DNA from: DYRB01 sp963802205
Lineage (GTDB): Bacteria; Pseudomonadota; Gammaproteobacteria; Chromatiales; Chromatiaceae
Reading direction: 5' to 3'
Assembly: GCA_963802205.1 (NCBI GenBank)
Contig: CAWDHW010000018.1
Location: 10,419 to 74,418, forward strand
DNA length: 64,000 nucleotides
The notes under the pieces were generated by a model, which did not search any database, was not told the origin of the DNA, and worked only from the letters and a program-made list of their open reading frames with translations. The translations under genes were made by a program, and so were the position numbers. Below, piece after piece: positions 44,534 through 55,000 of the stretch (positions are counted from its first letter, which is position 1; each line of letters starts with the position of its first letter).

Positions 44534-45544
44534 ATGCAGGACCAGCACGACACCATCTTCCCCCAAGCGAACGACGCCAGCCTCGCCTTGGGTCCGTTTC
44601 TGGAACGCCTCGGGGCAGCGGGTTTTGCCCCCTGGGTCCCTGTCCTGGCGGGGCTCACGGTACAACGCCTGGACCCCGTGACCCACGGCGATCTGCCGCG
44701 CTGGCTGGCCGCCCTGGAGGCCATGCCCAGGCCGACACCCGGCGTCGTGAGCCTCAATGCCCCGGCCGTTGGCGTTGCCGGTGTAATCGATCCGCAAGAC
44801 CAGTCCCGTCTGCGCGAGGCCCTGATGGTCCTGCACCCCTGGCGTAAGGGGCCCTACCGGCTCCACGGGGTGGCCATCGACAGCGAGTGGCGCTCGGACT
44901 GGAAGTGGGACCGCCTCGCCCCGTACCTGTCGCCCCTGGCAGGCCGCCGGGTCCTGGATGTAGGCTGCGGCAACGGTTACCACGCCTGGCGCGCCCTGGG
45001 GGCTGGGGCCGATCTGGTCCTGGGGATAGACCCGACCCTGCTCTCGGTCATGCAGTTCCTGGCGGTCGCCGGGCTCATGGGCGAGCCGCGGGTGGCGGTT
45101 CTGCCCTTGGCCCTGGAGGACCTGCCTCCGGGCATGACCGGCTTTGACACGGTGCTGTCGATGGGGGTGCTGTATCATCGCCGCGCACCCCTGGACCACC
45201 TGCGGCGCCTGCACCGGCTGCTGCGTCCGGGCGGGGAACTGGTGCTGGAGACGCTGGTGATCGAGGGCCCAGCCGGCCAGGTCCTGGTACCGGCGGGGCG
45301 TTACGCCCGGATGCGCAATGTCTGGTCCATCCCGACCCCCGCGACCCTGGAGACCTGGGTCGCCGATTGTGGCTACCGGGAGGTGCGGGTGGTGGATGTG
45401 ACCGCGACGACAGGGTCGGAGCAGCGTCGCACCGACTGGATGCGCTTCGAGTCCCTCCCGGATGCGCTGGACCCGGTGGACCCGGGCCGGACCCTGGAGG
45501 GGCTGCCGGCGCCCCGTCGGGCCCTGGTGGTCGCTTCTGTATGA
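44534..45544 (+). CDS. cmoB: tRNA U34 carboxymethyltransferase CmoB
   Basis: A 336-residue CmoB, which uses carboxy-SAM to convert ho5U34 to cmo5U34 in tRNAs. An N-terminal helical region leads to HPWRKGPYRLHGVAIDSEWRSDWKWDRL, a near-invariant CmoB block. The SAM motif VLDVGCGNGYHAWRALGAGA follows, with GIDPTLLSVMQF, SMGVLYHRRAPLDHL and the C-terminal RMRNVWSIPTPATLETWV. The ATG at 44534 is chosen for length; the frame is open 16 codons further up. CmoA is not in the window. CmoB is characteristic of gammaproteobacteria, and tRNA-Pro(UGG) at 33655 is one of its known substrates. Confidence 0.93.
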   Translation: MQDQHDTIFPQANDASLALGPFLERLGAAGFAPWVPVLAGLTVQRLDPVTHGDLPRWLAALEAMPRPTPGVVSLNAPAVGVAGVIDPQDQSRLREALMVLHPWRKGPYRLHGVAIDSEWRSDWKWDRLAPYLSPLAGRRVLDVGCGNGYHAWRALGAGADLVLGIDPTLLSVMQFLAVAGLMGEPRVAVLPLALEDLPPGMTGFDTVLSMGVLYHRRAPLDHLRRLHRLLRPGGELVLETLVIEGPAGQVLVPAGRYARMRNVWSIPTPATLETWVADCGYREVRVVDVTATTGSEQRRTDWMRFESLPDALDPVDPGRTLEGLPAPRRALVVASV

Positions 45545-45659
45545 TGGCGGCAGCGGGTATCGGTTCGGTTTGTCTCCCTCAATCGGGAGAGGGCGCCATG
45601 ATCGGATCGGAGGTTCCCTTGATCCGCCAACCAAGCAAATGCGCAACGCACCTCGGAAC

Positions 45660-46259
45660 ATGACCGGCTTCGTAGACACCATGAGGCTCAAGGGGCAGGG
45701 AGAAGAGGATTCCTGGTTTGCCCGCCACGACCGGGAACTGGTCGATGCGTTGCACCATAAGCCACAGGTGCCGAATCAGGCCCTGACCATCGTCTCCGGT
45801 GGTCAGACCGGGGTGGACCGCGCCGCTTTGGATGCGGCCCTGGCCTTGGGACTCACGGTGGGGGGCTGGTGCCCCTTGGGCAGGCGGGCGGAGGACGGGC
45901 CCATCCCAGGGCGCTACCCCCTGCGGGAGACACCGGCGCAGAGCTATGCCAAGCGTACAGCGTGGAATGTGCGCGACTCGGACGCGACCCTGATTCTCTA
46001 CCGTGGGGTACTGATCGGTGGCAGCGCCCGCACCGCGGAGCATGCGGCGCGCCTCGGGCGTCCACTGCTGACCCTGGACCTGGACGCGGCCCCGGATCCG
46101 GCCGTGGCGGCCGACTGGGTCCGGCGACAGGGGGTAAGGGTGCTCAATGTCGCCGGCCCACGGGAGTCCGGCGCCCCCGGGATCTATGCCCAGGCCCTGG
46201 CCTGGCTGCGGGCCTTGTTCGAGGCCCTCGCCAGGCCAGAGAAAGGGCTCCCCGGATGA
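45660..46259 (+). CDS. YpsA-like SLOG family protein (putative molybdenum carrier type)
   Basis: A 199-residue protein of the SLOG superfamily, circularly permuted YpsA / putative molybdenum carrier type. Its nucleotide-binding loop IVSGGQTGVDRAALDAALAL (~43-62), GGWCPLGRRAEDGPIPGRYPL and RDSDATLILYRG, then GSARTAEHA, are family signatures. The proposed function is binding of a nucleotide-like or Mo-cofactor-like ligand; neither is established. Its TGA overlaps the ATG of mrpA, which ties it to the Mrp operon. The start at 45660 is the first family-compatible ATG, and upstream coding is doubtful. Confidence 0.8.
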   Translation: MTGFVDTMRLKGQGEEDSWFARHDRELVDALHHKPQVPNQALTIVSGGQTGVDRAALDAALALGLTVGGWCPLGRRAEDGPIPGRYPLRETPAQSYAKRTAWNVRDSDATLILYRGVLIGGSARTAEHAARLGRPLLTLDLDAAPDPAVAADWVRRQGVRVLNVAGPRESGAPGIYAQALAWLRALFEALARPEKGLPG

Positions 46260-49036
46260 ACCTGCTGCTTGCCATCCTCACCCCCTTCCTCGGGGCCGTC
46301 CTCATTGCAGGGACCCGGCACCGTGGCCGGGTGCGCTTCGCCGTCAAGGCCGGCGTGACCACAGCGATCGCCCTGGGCCTGCTGGCGCCGCTACTCCCCG
46401 GGGCCTTCCGCGGCGAGACCCTGGTCTGGCGCCTGCCCTGGCTGCCCGACCTGGGGCTTGATCTGGCCTTCCGCTTCGACGGGCTTGGGCTCCTGTTCGC
46501 CCTGATGATCCTGGGAATAGGGCTCCTGGTCATCTTGTACGCCCGCTACTACCTCTCCCCCAAGGACGACATGGGGCGCTTCTACGCCAGTCTGCTGCTC
46601 TTCATGGGGGCCATGCTCGGCCTGGTCCTCGCGGAGAACGTCATGGTACTGCTCCTGTTCTGGGAGCTGACCAGCCTGTCGTCTTTCCTCCTCATCAGCT
46701 TCTGGCAAGGGCGCAGCGACGCCCGTAACGGGGCGCGCATGGCGCTGACCGTGACCGGTGCCGGCGGCCTGGCCCTGCTGGGGGGCTTTCTGCTGCTGGG
46801 GCACATCAGCGGGAGCTACGACCTTTCGGTGATCCTCGCCTCCGGGGATGCCATTCGCGCCCACCCCTGGTATGTGCCGACCCTGGTCCTGATCCTGCTC
46901 GGCGCCTTCACCAAGTCGGCCCAGTTCCCCTTCCACTTCTGGCTCCCCAACGCCATGGCCGCGCCCACGCCGGTGTCGGCCTATCTGCACTCGGCGACCA
47001 TGGTCAAGGCGGGGGTCTTTCTCTTGGCGCGGCTCTTCCCGGCCCTGTCCGGCACGCCGGAGTGGTCGTATCTGGTGGGCGCCGTGGGGCTCGTCACCCT
47101 GCTGCTCGGGGCCTTCGTCGCCCTGTTCCAGCACGACCTCAAGGGGCTCCTGGCCTACTCGACCATCAGCCACCTGGGGCTTATCACGCTCCTGTTCGGT
47201 ATCGGCACGCCCCTGGCCGCGGTGGCCGGGGTCTTTCACATCATCAACCACGCCACCTTCAAGGCGTCGCTGTTCATGGCCGCCGGGATCATCGACCACG
47301 AGACCGGCTCCCGGGACATGCGCAGAATCAACGGGCTGTGGCGCTGGATGCCCTATACGGGGACACTGGCCATGGTGGCCTCGGCGGCCATGGCCGGGGT
47401 GCCCCTGTTCAACGGCTTCCTCTCCAAGGAGATGTTCTTCGCCGAGACCCTGGGTGTGACGGCCCTGATGCCCTTCGGCTGGGCCCTGCCGGCGGCAGTC
47501 ACCCTGGCGGGGGTCTTCGCGGTGGCCTACTCGGTTCGGTTCATCCATGACGTCTTCTTCAATGGCGACCCCATTGATCTTCCCAAGACCCCCCACGAGC
47601 CGCCCCGCTGGATGAAGGTCCCGGTGGAGGTCCTGGTGGCCCTCTGCCTCTTGGTGGGCATAGCCCCGGCCCTGACGGTGGAGCCCATCCTCGCTGTCGC
47701 GGCGGCGGGTGTCCTGCAAGGGCCTGTCCCGGCCCACGACCTGGCCATCTGGCACGGGTTCAGCCCAGCCTTGTGGATGAGCGTCATCGCCCTGATCGGC
47801 GGCGTTCTGCTCTACCTGGGCCGCCAGCCCCTCTATGCCCTGCACCGGCGTTGGGGCGGGCGGGTGCAGGCACGGGACCTCTACGACGGGCTGCTGGGGC
47901 TCGCCTTTGCCCTGGCCCGGCGGCTGACCGCGCTGCTCGACACCGGCTCCCTGCCGAGGATGCTGTTCGTCTTTGTCCTGGCCACCTTGGTCCTCGGCGG
48001 CGCCGGGTTCCTGGGCACGGCGGGCGGCCTGACAGGCCCGCGGCCCCTGTTGCCGGTGGATGGCGTCAGCCTGCTCGCGGCCCTCGGGCTGATGGCCGCC
48101 GCGGTGGCAGTGGTCCTGCGCCACCGCGAGCGCCTGGTGGCCTTGATCCTCATGGGGGCCGTGGGGCTGGTGGTGGCCCTGGCCTTCGTCCGCTTCTCCG
48201 CCCCGGACCTGGCCCTGACCCAGCTCTCGGTGGAGGTGGTGACGGTGATCCTGTTGCTACTGGCCCTGTATTTCCTGCCGCAGCAGGACCCGGTCGAGGG
48301 GTCCGCTGCCTGCCGGCTGCGGGATCTGGCCCTGGCCCTGGCGGCTGGCTCCGGGGTCGCGGTCCTGGCCTGGGCCGTGCTGACCCGGCCCTACGAGTCC
48401 ATTGCGCCCTTTTTTATCGCCAACAGCGTCCCGGGTGGGGGCGGGGCCAATGTGGTGAACGTCATCCTGGTGGACTTCCGCGGCTTCGATACCCTGGGTG
48501 AGATCACGGTCCTGGCGGTGGCGGCGCTGGGCATCTATGCCCTGCTCGACGGCCTGCGCCTGGCGGGACCGCGGCAGGATGCCGCGGGACGGCCCTGGGA
48601 CTGGGACTTGCACCCGGTCATCATGGCCTCCCTGACCCGGCTGCTGCTGCCGCTGGCCCTGTTGGTGTCGGTCTTCATCCTGCTGCGGGGCCACAACCTG
48701 CCCGGCGGCGGCTTCATCGCCGGCCTGATCACGGCGGTGGCCCTGATCATGCAGTACCTGGCTAACGGGGTGGTCTGGACCGCGGCGCGCCTGCCCGGAA
48801 ACACGGCCCCCGTCATCGGCGCCGGGCTGTTGATCGCCAGCCTCACGGGGCTGGCCAGCCTGGCGCTGGGCTACCCCTTCCTCACCTCGGCCCATGGTCA
48901 TGTGCACTGGCCCCTGGTGGGGGATGTGGAACTGGCCTCGGCCATGGCCTTCGACCTCGGGGTCTATCTGGCGGTGGTAGGGGCCGTGCTCCTGATCCTG
49001 ATCCATCTGGGGCGCCTGCACGGGGGGGCACGCTGA
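46256..49036 (+). CDS. mrpA: Mrp-type cation/proton antiporter subunit A fused to B
   Basis: A 926-residue MrpA, the large antiporter subunit related to NuoL, with MrpB-like helices at its end. Residues ~1-640 carry the NuoL/MrpA channel (MGAMLGLVLAENVMVLLLFWELTSLSSFLLI; FTKSAQFPFHFWLPNAMAAPTPVSAYLHSATMVKAG). MbhD/MbhE-like helices follow, and from about 785 the MrpB domain (HPVIMASLTRLLLPLALLVS; LRGHNLPGGGFIAGL). The A-B fusion is common in proteobacteria. The Mrp complex exchanges Na+ or K+ for H+ at the inner membrane. The ATG at 46256 overlaps the upstream SLOG gene's stop. Operon mrpAB-C-DE-F-G. Confidence 0.93.
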   Translation: MNLLLAILTPFLGAVLIAGTRHRGRVRFAVKAGVTTAIALGLLAPLLPGAFRGETLVWRLPWLPDLGLDLAFRFDGLGLLFALMILGIGLLVILYARYYLSPKDDMGRFYASLLLFMGAMLGLVLAENVMVLLLFWELTSLSSFLLISFWQGRSDARNGARMALTVTGAGGLALLGGFLLLGHISGSYDLSVILASGDAIRAHPWYVPTLVLILLGAFTKSAQFPFHFWLPNAMAAPTPVSAYLHSATMVKAGVFLLARLFPALSGTPEWSYLVGAVGLVTLLLGAFVALFQHDLKGLLAYSTISHLGLITLLFGIGTPLAAVAGVFHIINHATFKASLFMAAGIIDHETGSRDMRRINGLWRWMPYTGTLAMVASAAMAGVPLFNGFLSKEMFFAETLGVTALMPFGWALPAAVTLAGVFAVAYSVRFIHDVFFNGDPIDLPKTPHEPPRWMKVPVEVLVALCLLVGIAPALTVEPILAVAAAGVLQGPVPAHDLAIWHGFSPALWMSVIALIGGVLLYLGRQPLYALHRRWGGRVQARDLYDGLLGLAFALARRLTALLDTGSLPRMLFVFVLATLVLGGAGFLGTAGGLTGPRPLLPVDGVSLLAALGLMAAAVAVVLRHRERLVALILMGAVGLVVALAFVRFSAPDLALTQLSVEVVTVILLLLALYFLPQQDPVEGSAACRLRDLALALAAGSGVAVLAWAVLTRPYESIAPFFIANSVPGGGGANVVNVILVDFRGFDTLGEITVLAVAALGIYALLDGLRLAGPRQDAAGRPWDWDLHPVIMASLTRLLLPLALLVSVFILLRGHNLPGGGFIAGLITAVALIMQYLANGVVWTAARLPGNTAPVIGAGLLIASLTGLASLALGYPFLTSAHGHVHWPLVGDVELASAMAFDLGVYLAVVGAVLLILIHLGRLHGGAR

Positions 49037-49365
49037 TGGAGGCCCTGTTCGCCCTGGTCATCGGCGTGCTCACCGCGTGCGGTGTCTATCTCATGCTGCG
49101 GGGGCGCAGCTTCCCGGTGGTGCTGGGGCTCACCCTGTTGTCCTATGCGGTGAACCTCTTCCTGTTGGCCATGGGGCGCCTGACTGTCGGGCGCCCCCCG
49201 GTCATTGGCGCCGGTGCCGCGGGTTATGCGGACCCGTTGCCCCAGGCCCTGGTGCTTACCGCCATTGTCATCGGCTTTGCCATGACCGCCTTCGTCATCG
49301 TCCTGGCCCTCAAGGCCAAGGCCGAGCTGGGGACCGATCGGGTGGACGGGGGCGAGGGGTCATGA
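49036..49365 (+). CDS. mrpC: Mrp antiporter subunit C
   Basis: A 109-residue NuoK-like membrane protein with three helices and the family block GVYLMLRGRSFPVVLGLTLL, AVNLFLLAMG and PLPQALVLTAIVIGFAMTAF. It overlaps the end of mrpA by one base (TGATG) and the mrpDE start by four, so the operon is tightly coupled. Confidence 0.93.
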   Translation: MEALFALVIGVLTACGVYLMLRGRSFPVVLGLTLLSYAVNLFLLAMGRLTVGRPPVIGAGAAGYADPLPQALVLTAIVIGFAMTAFVIVLALKAKAELGTDRVDGGEGS

Positions 49366-51395
49366 ACCATCTCGTCATGGCCCCGGTGCTCCTGCCGCTC
49401 CTCGGGGGTGTCCTGCTCCTGTTCCTGCACAGGACCCGCCTGCCCCTGCACCGCGCCTTCGGGTTGGCCCTGGTGGCTGCGCAGGCCCTGGCGGCCCTGG
49501 CCCTGATGCGGGAGGTCAGCGATGGGACCACCCTGGTCTATGCCGTCGGCAACTGGGCCGCGCCCTTCGGCATCCTGCTGGTGGCGGACCGGCTCTCCGC
49601 CTGGATGCTGGTCATCACCGCCCTGCTGGCCCTGTTCGCCCTGCTCCATGCCGCCCGCGGGACCGACGCGGCGGGGCGCTACTTCCATGTCCTGTTCCAG
49701 TGGCAATTGCTGGGGCTCAACGGGGCCTTCCTCACCGGGGACCTGTTCAACCTGTTCGTCTTCTTCGAGATCTTGCTGATCGCCTCCTACGCCTTGCTGA
49801 TGCACGGTGGGGGGCGGGAGCGAACCCGCGCCGGGCTGCACTTCGTGGTGGTCAACCTGCTGGGCTCCAGCCTGTTCCTGTTCGCGGTGGGGACCCTCTA
49901 CGGGGTGCTCGGCACCCTCAACATGGCGGACCTGGCGGTGAAGGCGGCCGCGACGCCTCCGGAGAACCTGGGCCTGGTGCGCGCCGCCGGGCTCCTGCTG
50001 TTCGGCGTCTTCGCCCTCAAGGCGGCCCTGCTGCCCTTCTACCTCTGGCTGCCCGGGGCCTATGCCGGGGCCAGCGCCCCGGTGGCCGCGCTCTTCGCCA
50101 TCATGACCAAGGTCGGGGCCTACAGCATCCTGCGGGTCTCGACCCTGATCTTCGGCGCCGAGGGCGGCCCCGTCGCGGGCCTGATCGCGCCCTGGCTGCT
50201 GCCCCTGGCACTGGCGACGCTCGCGGTCGGCATGCTTGGGGTCCTGGCCGCGACCCGCCTGCGGCGGCAGATCGCCTACCTGGTGGTCGCCTCTGTGGGG
50301 TCCCTGCTGGCCGCTTTCGGGTTGGGTGGGGCCGCCGGGATCGGCGCCGGGCTCTACTACCTGCCGCACAGCACCTTCGCCACCGCGGCCCTGTTTCTGC
50401 TGGCAGACCTGATCGCACGCCGCCGCGGCGCCCTGGACGATCGCCTCGACCCGGGGCCTGTCATCCCCGGGGCCGTGGGTCTCGGTGCTGTCTTCTTCGT
50501 CGCCGCGGTCGCCGTGGTGGGGCTGCCGCCCCTGTCAGGCTTCCTCGGCAAGTTCATGCTGCTGCGCGCGGCCCTTGGGCACCCGGCCCTGCCCTGGATC
50601 ATGGCGGTGGTCCTGGGGGGGGGCCTGCTCGGCCTGATCGCCCTGGCCCGCAGCGGCAGCCTGCTGTTCTATCGGCCGGAGGCCGAGCCGCAGACACTGG
50701 GCGCGGCGCCGCCTGGGGTCTGGGACCTGCTGCCGGCGATCGGGCTCCTGGCCCTGGTCCTGGGCCTCACCCTCTGGGCCGGCCCCATCTCCGAGGCGGC
50801 CACAGCCACCGCCGACCAACTGCTGCACCCCCAGGGCTATATCCAGGCCGTGCTCGGGGAGGCTCCGGCGGTCGCTCCCGGATCCGGATCGGGGGAACCC
50901 ATGATGCACCGCCTCTTGCCGCACCCCATCCTCAGCCTGGCCCTGGCGGCGATCTGGCTCCTGCTGGTCAACAGCGCCTCCGCCGGCCAGATCCTGCTCG
51001 GCCTCCTGCTCGGCTGGGGCATCCCCCTGTTCACCCGTCCCTTCTGGCCCGACCGGGTGCTGGTCCACAGGCCCCTGGCCCTGCTGCGCTTCGTCGGGGT
51101 GGTGCTCTACGACATCCTCATGGCCAACCTCACCGTGGCCGGGCTGGTCCTGGGGCATCCGCGGCGGTTGCGGCCCGCCTTCGTGGTCCTGCCCCTGCGG
51201 CTCAAATCGGAACTGGCCATCAGCCTGCTGGCCAACACCATCTGCCTGACCCCGGGAACGGTCTCGGCGCGGCTGTCGGCGGACCGGACCGAGCTCCTGG
51301 TGCATGTCCTGGATGCGGCCGATCCCCAGGCCGTGGTGGCGGAGATCCGGGCGCGTTACGAGGCCCCACTGCTGGAGGTCTTCGAGTCATGCTGA
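49362..51395 (+). CDS. mrpD: Mrp antiporter subunits D and E in one chain
   Basis: A 677-residue fusion. Residues 1-~505 are MrpD, the second NuoM/N-like antiporter subunit (GLNGAFLTGDLFNLFVFFEILLIASYALL; ALKAALLPFYLWLPGAYAGASAPVAALFAIMTKVG). After a Gly/Ser linker (GSGSGEP), residues 514-677 are MrpE (PHPILSLALAAIWLLL; LANTICLTPGTVSARLS). The linker ends at an ATGATG at 50901 preceded by GGGGGAA, so MrpE might also be made separately from an internal start. In most bacteria D and E are separate genes. The stop overlaps the mrpF start. Confidence 0.9.
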   Translation: MNHLVMAPVLLPLLGGVLLLFLHRTRLPLHRAFGLALVAAQALAALALMREVSDGTTLVYAVGNWAAPFGILLVADRLSAWMLVITALLALFALLHAARGTDAAGRYFHVLFQWQLLGLNGAFLTGDLFNLFVFFEILLIASYALLMHGGGRERTRAGLHFVVVNLLGSSLFLFAVGTLYGVLGTLNMADLAVKAAATPPENLGLVRAAGLLLFGVFALKAALLPFYLWLPGAYAGASAPVAALFAIMTKVGAYSILRVSTLIFGAEGGPVAGLIAPWLLPLALATLAVGMLGVLAATRLRRQIAYLVVASVGSLLAAFGLGGAAGIGAGLYYLPHSTFATAALFLLADLIARRRGALDDRLDPGPVIPGAVGLGAVFFVAAVAVVGLPPLSGFLGKFMLLRAALGHPALPWIMAVVLGGGLLGLIALARSGSLLFYRPEAEPQTLGAAPPGVWDLLPAIGLLALVLGLTLWAGPISEAATATADQLLHPQGYIQAVLGEAPAVAPGSGSGEPMMHRLLPHPILSLALAAIWLLLVNSASAGQILLGLLLGWGIPLFTRPFWPDRVLVHRPLALLRFVGVVLYDILMANLTVAGLVLGHPRRLRPAFVVLPLRLKSELAISLLANTICLTPGTVSARLSADRTELLVHVLDAADPQAVVAEIRARYEAPLLEVFESC

Positions 51396-51658
51396 CCGCG
51401 GCCCTGATCCTTGCGCTGGCCCTGGTGGCCGCCGCCCTTTCCTTAAGCCTGTGGCGCCTGTTGCGCGGCCCCAGCGCGGCGGACCGCATCCTGGCCCTGG
51501 ACACCCTGTACATCAACACCATCGCCCTGGTGGTGCTGCTCGGCATCCACTTGGGCAGCGCCCTTTACTTCGAGGCGGCCCTGCTCATCGCCCTGATGGG
51601 CTTCGTCGGCACCGTGGCCCTGGCCAAGTACCTGCTGCGCGGCGACATCATCGAGTGA
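51389..51658 (+). CDS. mrpF: Mrp antiporter subunit F
   Basis: An 89-residue three-helix protein with the family block RLLRGPSAADRILALDTLYIN and the end FVGTVALAKYLLRGDIIE. Its ATG overlaps the last bases of mrpDE by seven, and mrpG begins four bases after its stop. Confidence 0.93.
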   Translation: MLTAALILALALVAAALSLSLWRLLRGPSAADRILALDTLYINTIALVVLLGIHLGSALYFEAALLIALMGFVGTVALAKYLLRGDIIE

Positions 51659-51662
51659 CCCC

Positions 51663-52013
51663 ATGCTGGACCTGTTGCTCTCCCTCCTGATCCTCGCCGG
51701 TGCGGCCTTCACCTTCGTCGGCTCCCTGGGCCTGGCGCGGCTGCCGGACTTCTACACCCGGCTCCACGCCCCCACCAAGGCGACCACCCTGGGGGTCGGC
51801 AGCCTGCTGATCGCCTCGGCCCTCTACTTCAGCACCAGGGGCCACGGGATCAGCCTGCACGAGGTCCTGGTGACGCTCTTTCTGTTCATCACGGCCCCCG
51901 TGAGCGCGCACCTGCTCGCCAAGGCGGCGCTGCACCTGCGGCTGAAGTCCCTGGCGGCGCTGCCGGGGGAGGATCGGGAGGGGGCAGATCCGCACCGGGC
52001 GGATGGGGTGTAG
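51663..52013 (+). CDS. mrpG: Mrp antiporter subunit G
   Basis: A 116-residue protein with three helices and the signature GSLGLARLPDFYTRLHAPTKATTLG. It ends in a soluble tail of about 25 residues. Last gene of the Mrp operon; about 80 bases separate its stop from the convergent RND transporter gene. Confidence 0.93.
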   Translation: MLDLLLSLLILAGAAFTFVGSLGLARLPDFYTRLHAPTKATTLGVGSLLIASALYFSTRGHGISLHEVLVTLFLFITAPVSAHLLAKAALHLRLKSLAALPGEDREGADPHRADGV

Positions 52014-52095
52014 GTGCGGGTTTATCCACACCGGAGCCGGGGCGTTGTAGGACGGGTTCCGGACCCGCAAACTTCGCAGAGCGGTCCGCGCCCCG

Positions 52096-55000
52096 CTACG
52101 CCGCCGCCGGCCTGGCCCACCAGCGCCCGAGCCGGGCGTGGAAGGACTCGTGGGCCGAGAGCAGGGCCGGGGTGAAGACCAGGACCAGGACCGTGGCGAA
52201 GCCGACCCCGAAGGCCAGGGAAACGGCCATGGGGATGAGGAACTGGGCCTGGAGGCTGGTCTCGAAGATCAGTGGCCCGAGCCCCACCACAGTGGTCGCG
52301 GAGGTCAGCAGCATGGCGCGCAGCCGGGAGCAGGCGGCCTCCACCAGGGCCTGGTCCACATCCATGCCCTCATGGCGCAGGTCCTGGTACATGCTGACCA
52401 GGATGATGGCGTTGTTGACCACGATCCCGGAGAGGCCAAAGAGCCCGAACAGGGACAGGAGTGTCAGGTCGATCCCCAGGAGCCAGTGCCCCACCACGGC
52501 ACCCACCAGCCCCAGGGGGATGGAGGTCATGACCACCAGGGGCCAGCCCCAACTGGAGAAGACCGCGGCCAGGATCAGGAAGATCATGCCCAGGCCCAGC
52601 ATCAGCCCGAGCTGCATGTCCCCCAGGGTCTCGCGCTGGTCGGCGGCACGCCCCTCGAAGCTGTAGGTCACCCCGTAGCGCGCCACCAGGGGCGGGAGCA
52701 GGTCCTCCTTGAGGGTGCCCTGCACCGCGTCGGGCGTGTTATCGGCGCGGTTGATGTCCGCGGTGACCTCCACCGCCAGCCGTCCCCCGGCGTGGCGCAG
52801 GGCCTCGAAGCCACGGCGGTTCTCCCAGTCCGCCACCGTGTCCAGGGGGACGAACTGGCCATTGGGCAGGCGGATGCGCAACTGCTCCAGGGCGTCGAGC
52901 CGGGTGCGCTCGGACCTGGGCAGGAGCACGCGCACCTCCAGCTCGTCCGCGCCGGCCTGGACGAGCTGGGCCAGGTGGCCGTCGAAGGCGGCGCGCAGTT
53001 GGGTCCCCAGGAGCTGGGTCGTGACCCCCAGGGCCTGACCGGCGGGGGAGACGCGGTAGATGAGCTGCTCGCGCCCGAAGGGCATGTCATCGACGATGCC
53101 TGAGACGCCGGGGACGCCTTCGAGCCCCTGGGCCAGGTCCAGGGCCGCGGCCTTGAGGGCCTGGGCGTCGTCGCCGGTGAGCCGGACATTGAGGTCGCGC
53201 CCCGGGGGACCGCTGCGCCGGGCGGAGATGGCCAGGCTCTCCAGACCCGCCGGCAGGGTCAGATGTTGGCGCCAGGCGGCGAGGAAGGTCTCGTTGCGCA
53301 CGCTGCGGTCCTCGGAGGGGATCAGCTCCACCAGGACCGAGGCGAGCTGGTCGCCCCTGGCCGAGGCCCCCGCCTCCACCGCCACCGTGGTCCCCAGGCG
53401 GGCCACCGCCGCCTCCACCAGGCCGCCGCCAAGCTCCCGATCAGCCGCCGCCAGGGCCCGCTCCAGCTCCTTGAGGAAGGTGGCGGTCTGCTCCCGCGGG
53501 GTCCCGGCGACGAAGGTGGCGTTGGCAAAGACGATCTGGCCCTCCGGGGTGGGGAAGAAGACGAAGGCGATGCGCCCCCCCGCCAGGAGCCCCACGGACA
53601 GCAGCATGAGCACCGCCACCAGGCTGATGGTGACCCAGCGCCGCCGCACCGAGGCCGTCACCAGGGGGCGGTAGAGGCGGTCGCGGAAGTGGTCGAAGCC
53701 CGCGTCCACCCGCTCCCGCCAGCGCGGCTTGATGTCATTGGCCTGATGGCTGAAGGCCGAGCGCAGGTGGGCCGGCATGATGAGGAAGACCTCCATCAGG
53801 GAGGCGGCCAGGACCATGATGGCGACGAAGGGGATGTCGCCGAGGATGTTGCCCATGACCCCGCCGATCATCATCAGGGGCAGGAAGGCGGCCACTGTGG
53901 TCAGGGCCGAGGCGGTGATGGGCCAGAACATGCGCCTGGCCCCGGCCACCGCCGCCTCGGCCGGCGCCATCCCGGCGCGGAAGCGCGACTCGGCATACTC
54001 GCCGATGACGATGGCGTCATCGTCGATCACACCCAGGGTGAGCAGGAGCCCGAACAGGCTGATCATGTTGATGGTCCCGCCGAAGCCCCAGAGCAGGGCC
54101 AGGGCGGCGAGGTAGGCGATGGGGATGCCCATGGCCACCCAAAGGGCGACCCGCCCCGGAAGGAAGACATAGAGCAGGATCATGACGAGGACGAAGCCCT
54201 GGATGCCGTTGTCGGTCAGCAGGTCGATACGGTCGCGGATGAGCTGCCACTGCTCGTCGAAGACGCTGATCTGGATCGAGGGCGGCAGGGTCGGTCGGGT
54301 CTCCGTCAGCCATTGGTCGAAAAGGCGGGCGGCCTTGAGGGAGTGGCCGGTCTCGGCGCGCTGGACCAGAAGCTCCACGGTGGCGGGACCCCGGAGCGCG
54401 GGCGTCTCGCCCGCGAGCGGGCCGGAGGCCCGCTCCCCCTGGGACACGGGCTCAACGGCGGGGACAAACCCAGCCACCTCCCGCAGCGTCAGTGCGCCGG
54501 GTCTGGCCTCACGGACGATGGTCGCCACCTCCCCCAGCCGCACCAGGCCCCGGGTGTCGCTGACAATGGCCAGGTCCTCGAAGGCCACGGGGTCGCGGCG
54601 CTGCTCCAGACCGCGGATCTCGCGGGCCCCGTCGGCCTCACCGGCCAGCCCTGAGGGCAGGTCCTGGGCCAGGCGGCCGACCTGCTCGCCGATGCCGTCC
54701 AGGGACAGCCCCAGGGTCTCCAGGGCCCGCCCGGGGACCTCGATGGCGATACGCTCGTCCGGGAGTCCGGCGATGTCCACCCGATCGACACCGCGGGCCA
54801 GCAGTTCCCGCTCGAACTGGCGCACCCAGGGGCGCAGGTCGGCCAGGCTCGGCCCCGAGACCAGGAGGCGGGCGACGGACTCGTAGCGGGAGATGCGGCT
54901 GATCTGAGGGGTCTCCGCGTCCTTGGGCAGGTTGCGGAACTCGTCTACGCGCTGGCGTACCTGGTCCAGGGCCAGCAGGGGGTCGGTGCCCTCGTGCAGT

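Noticed and set aside
46391..48124. A 577-residue minus-strand frame opposite mrpA
   Set aside because: Gln/Gly/His-rich text with no domain, antisense to a well-conserved transporter.
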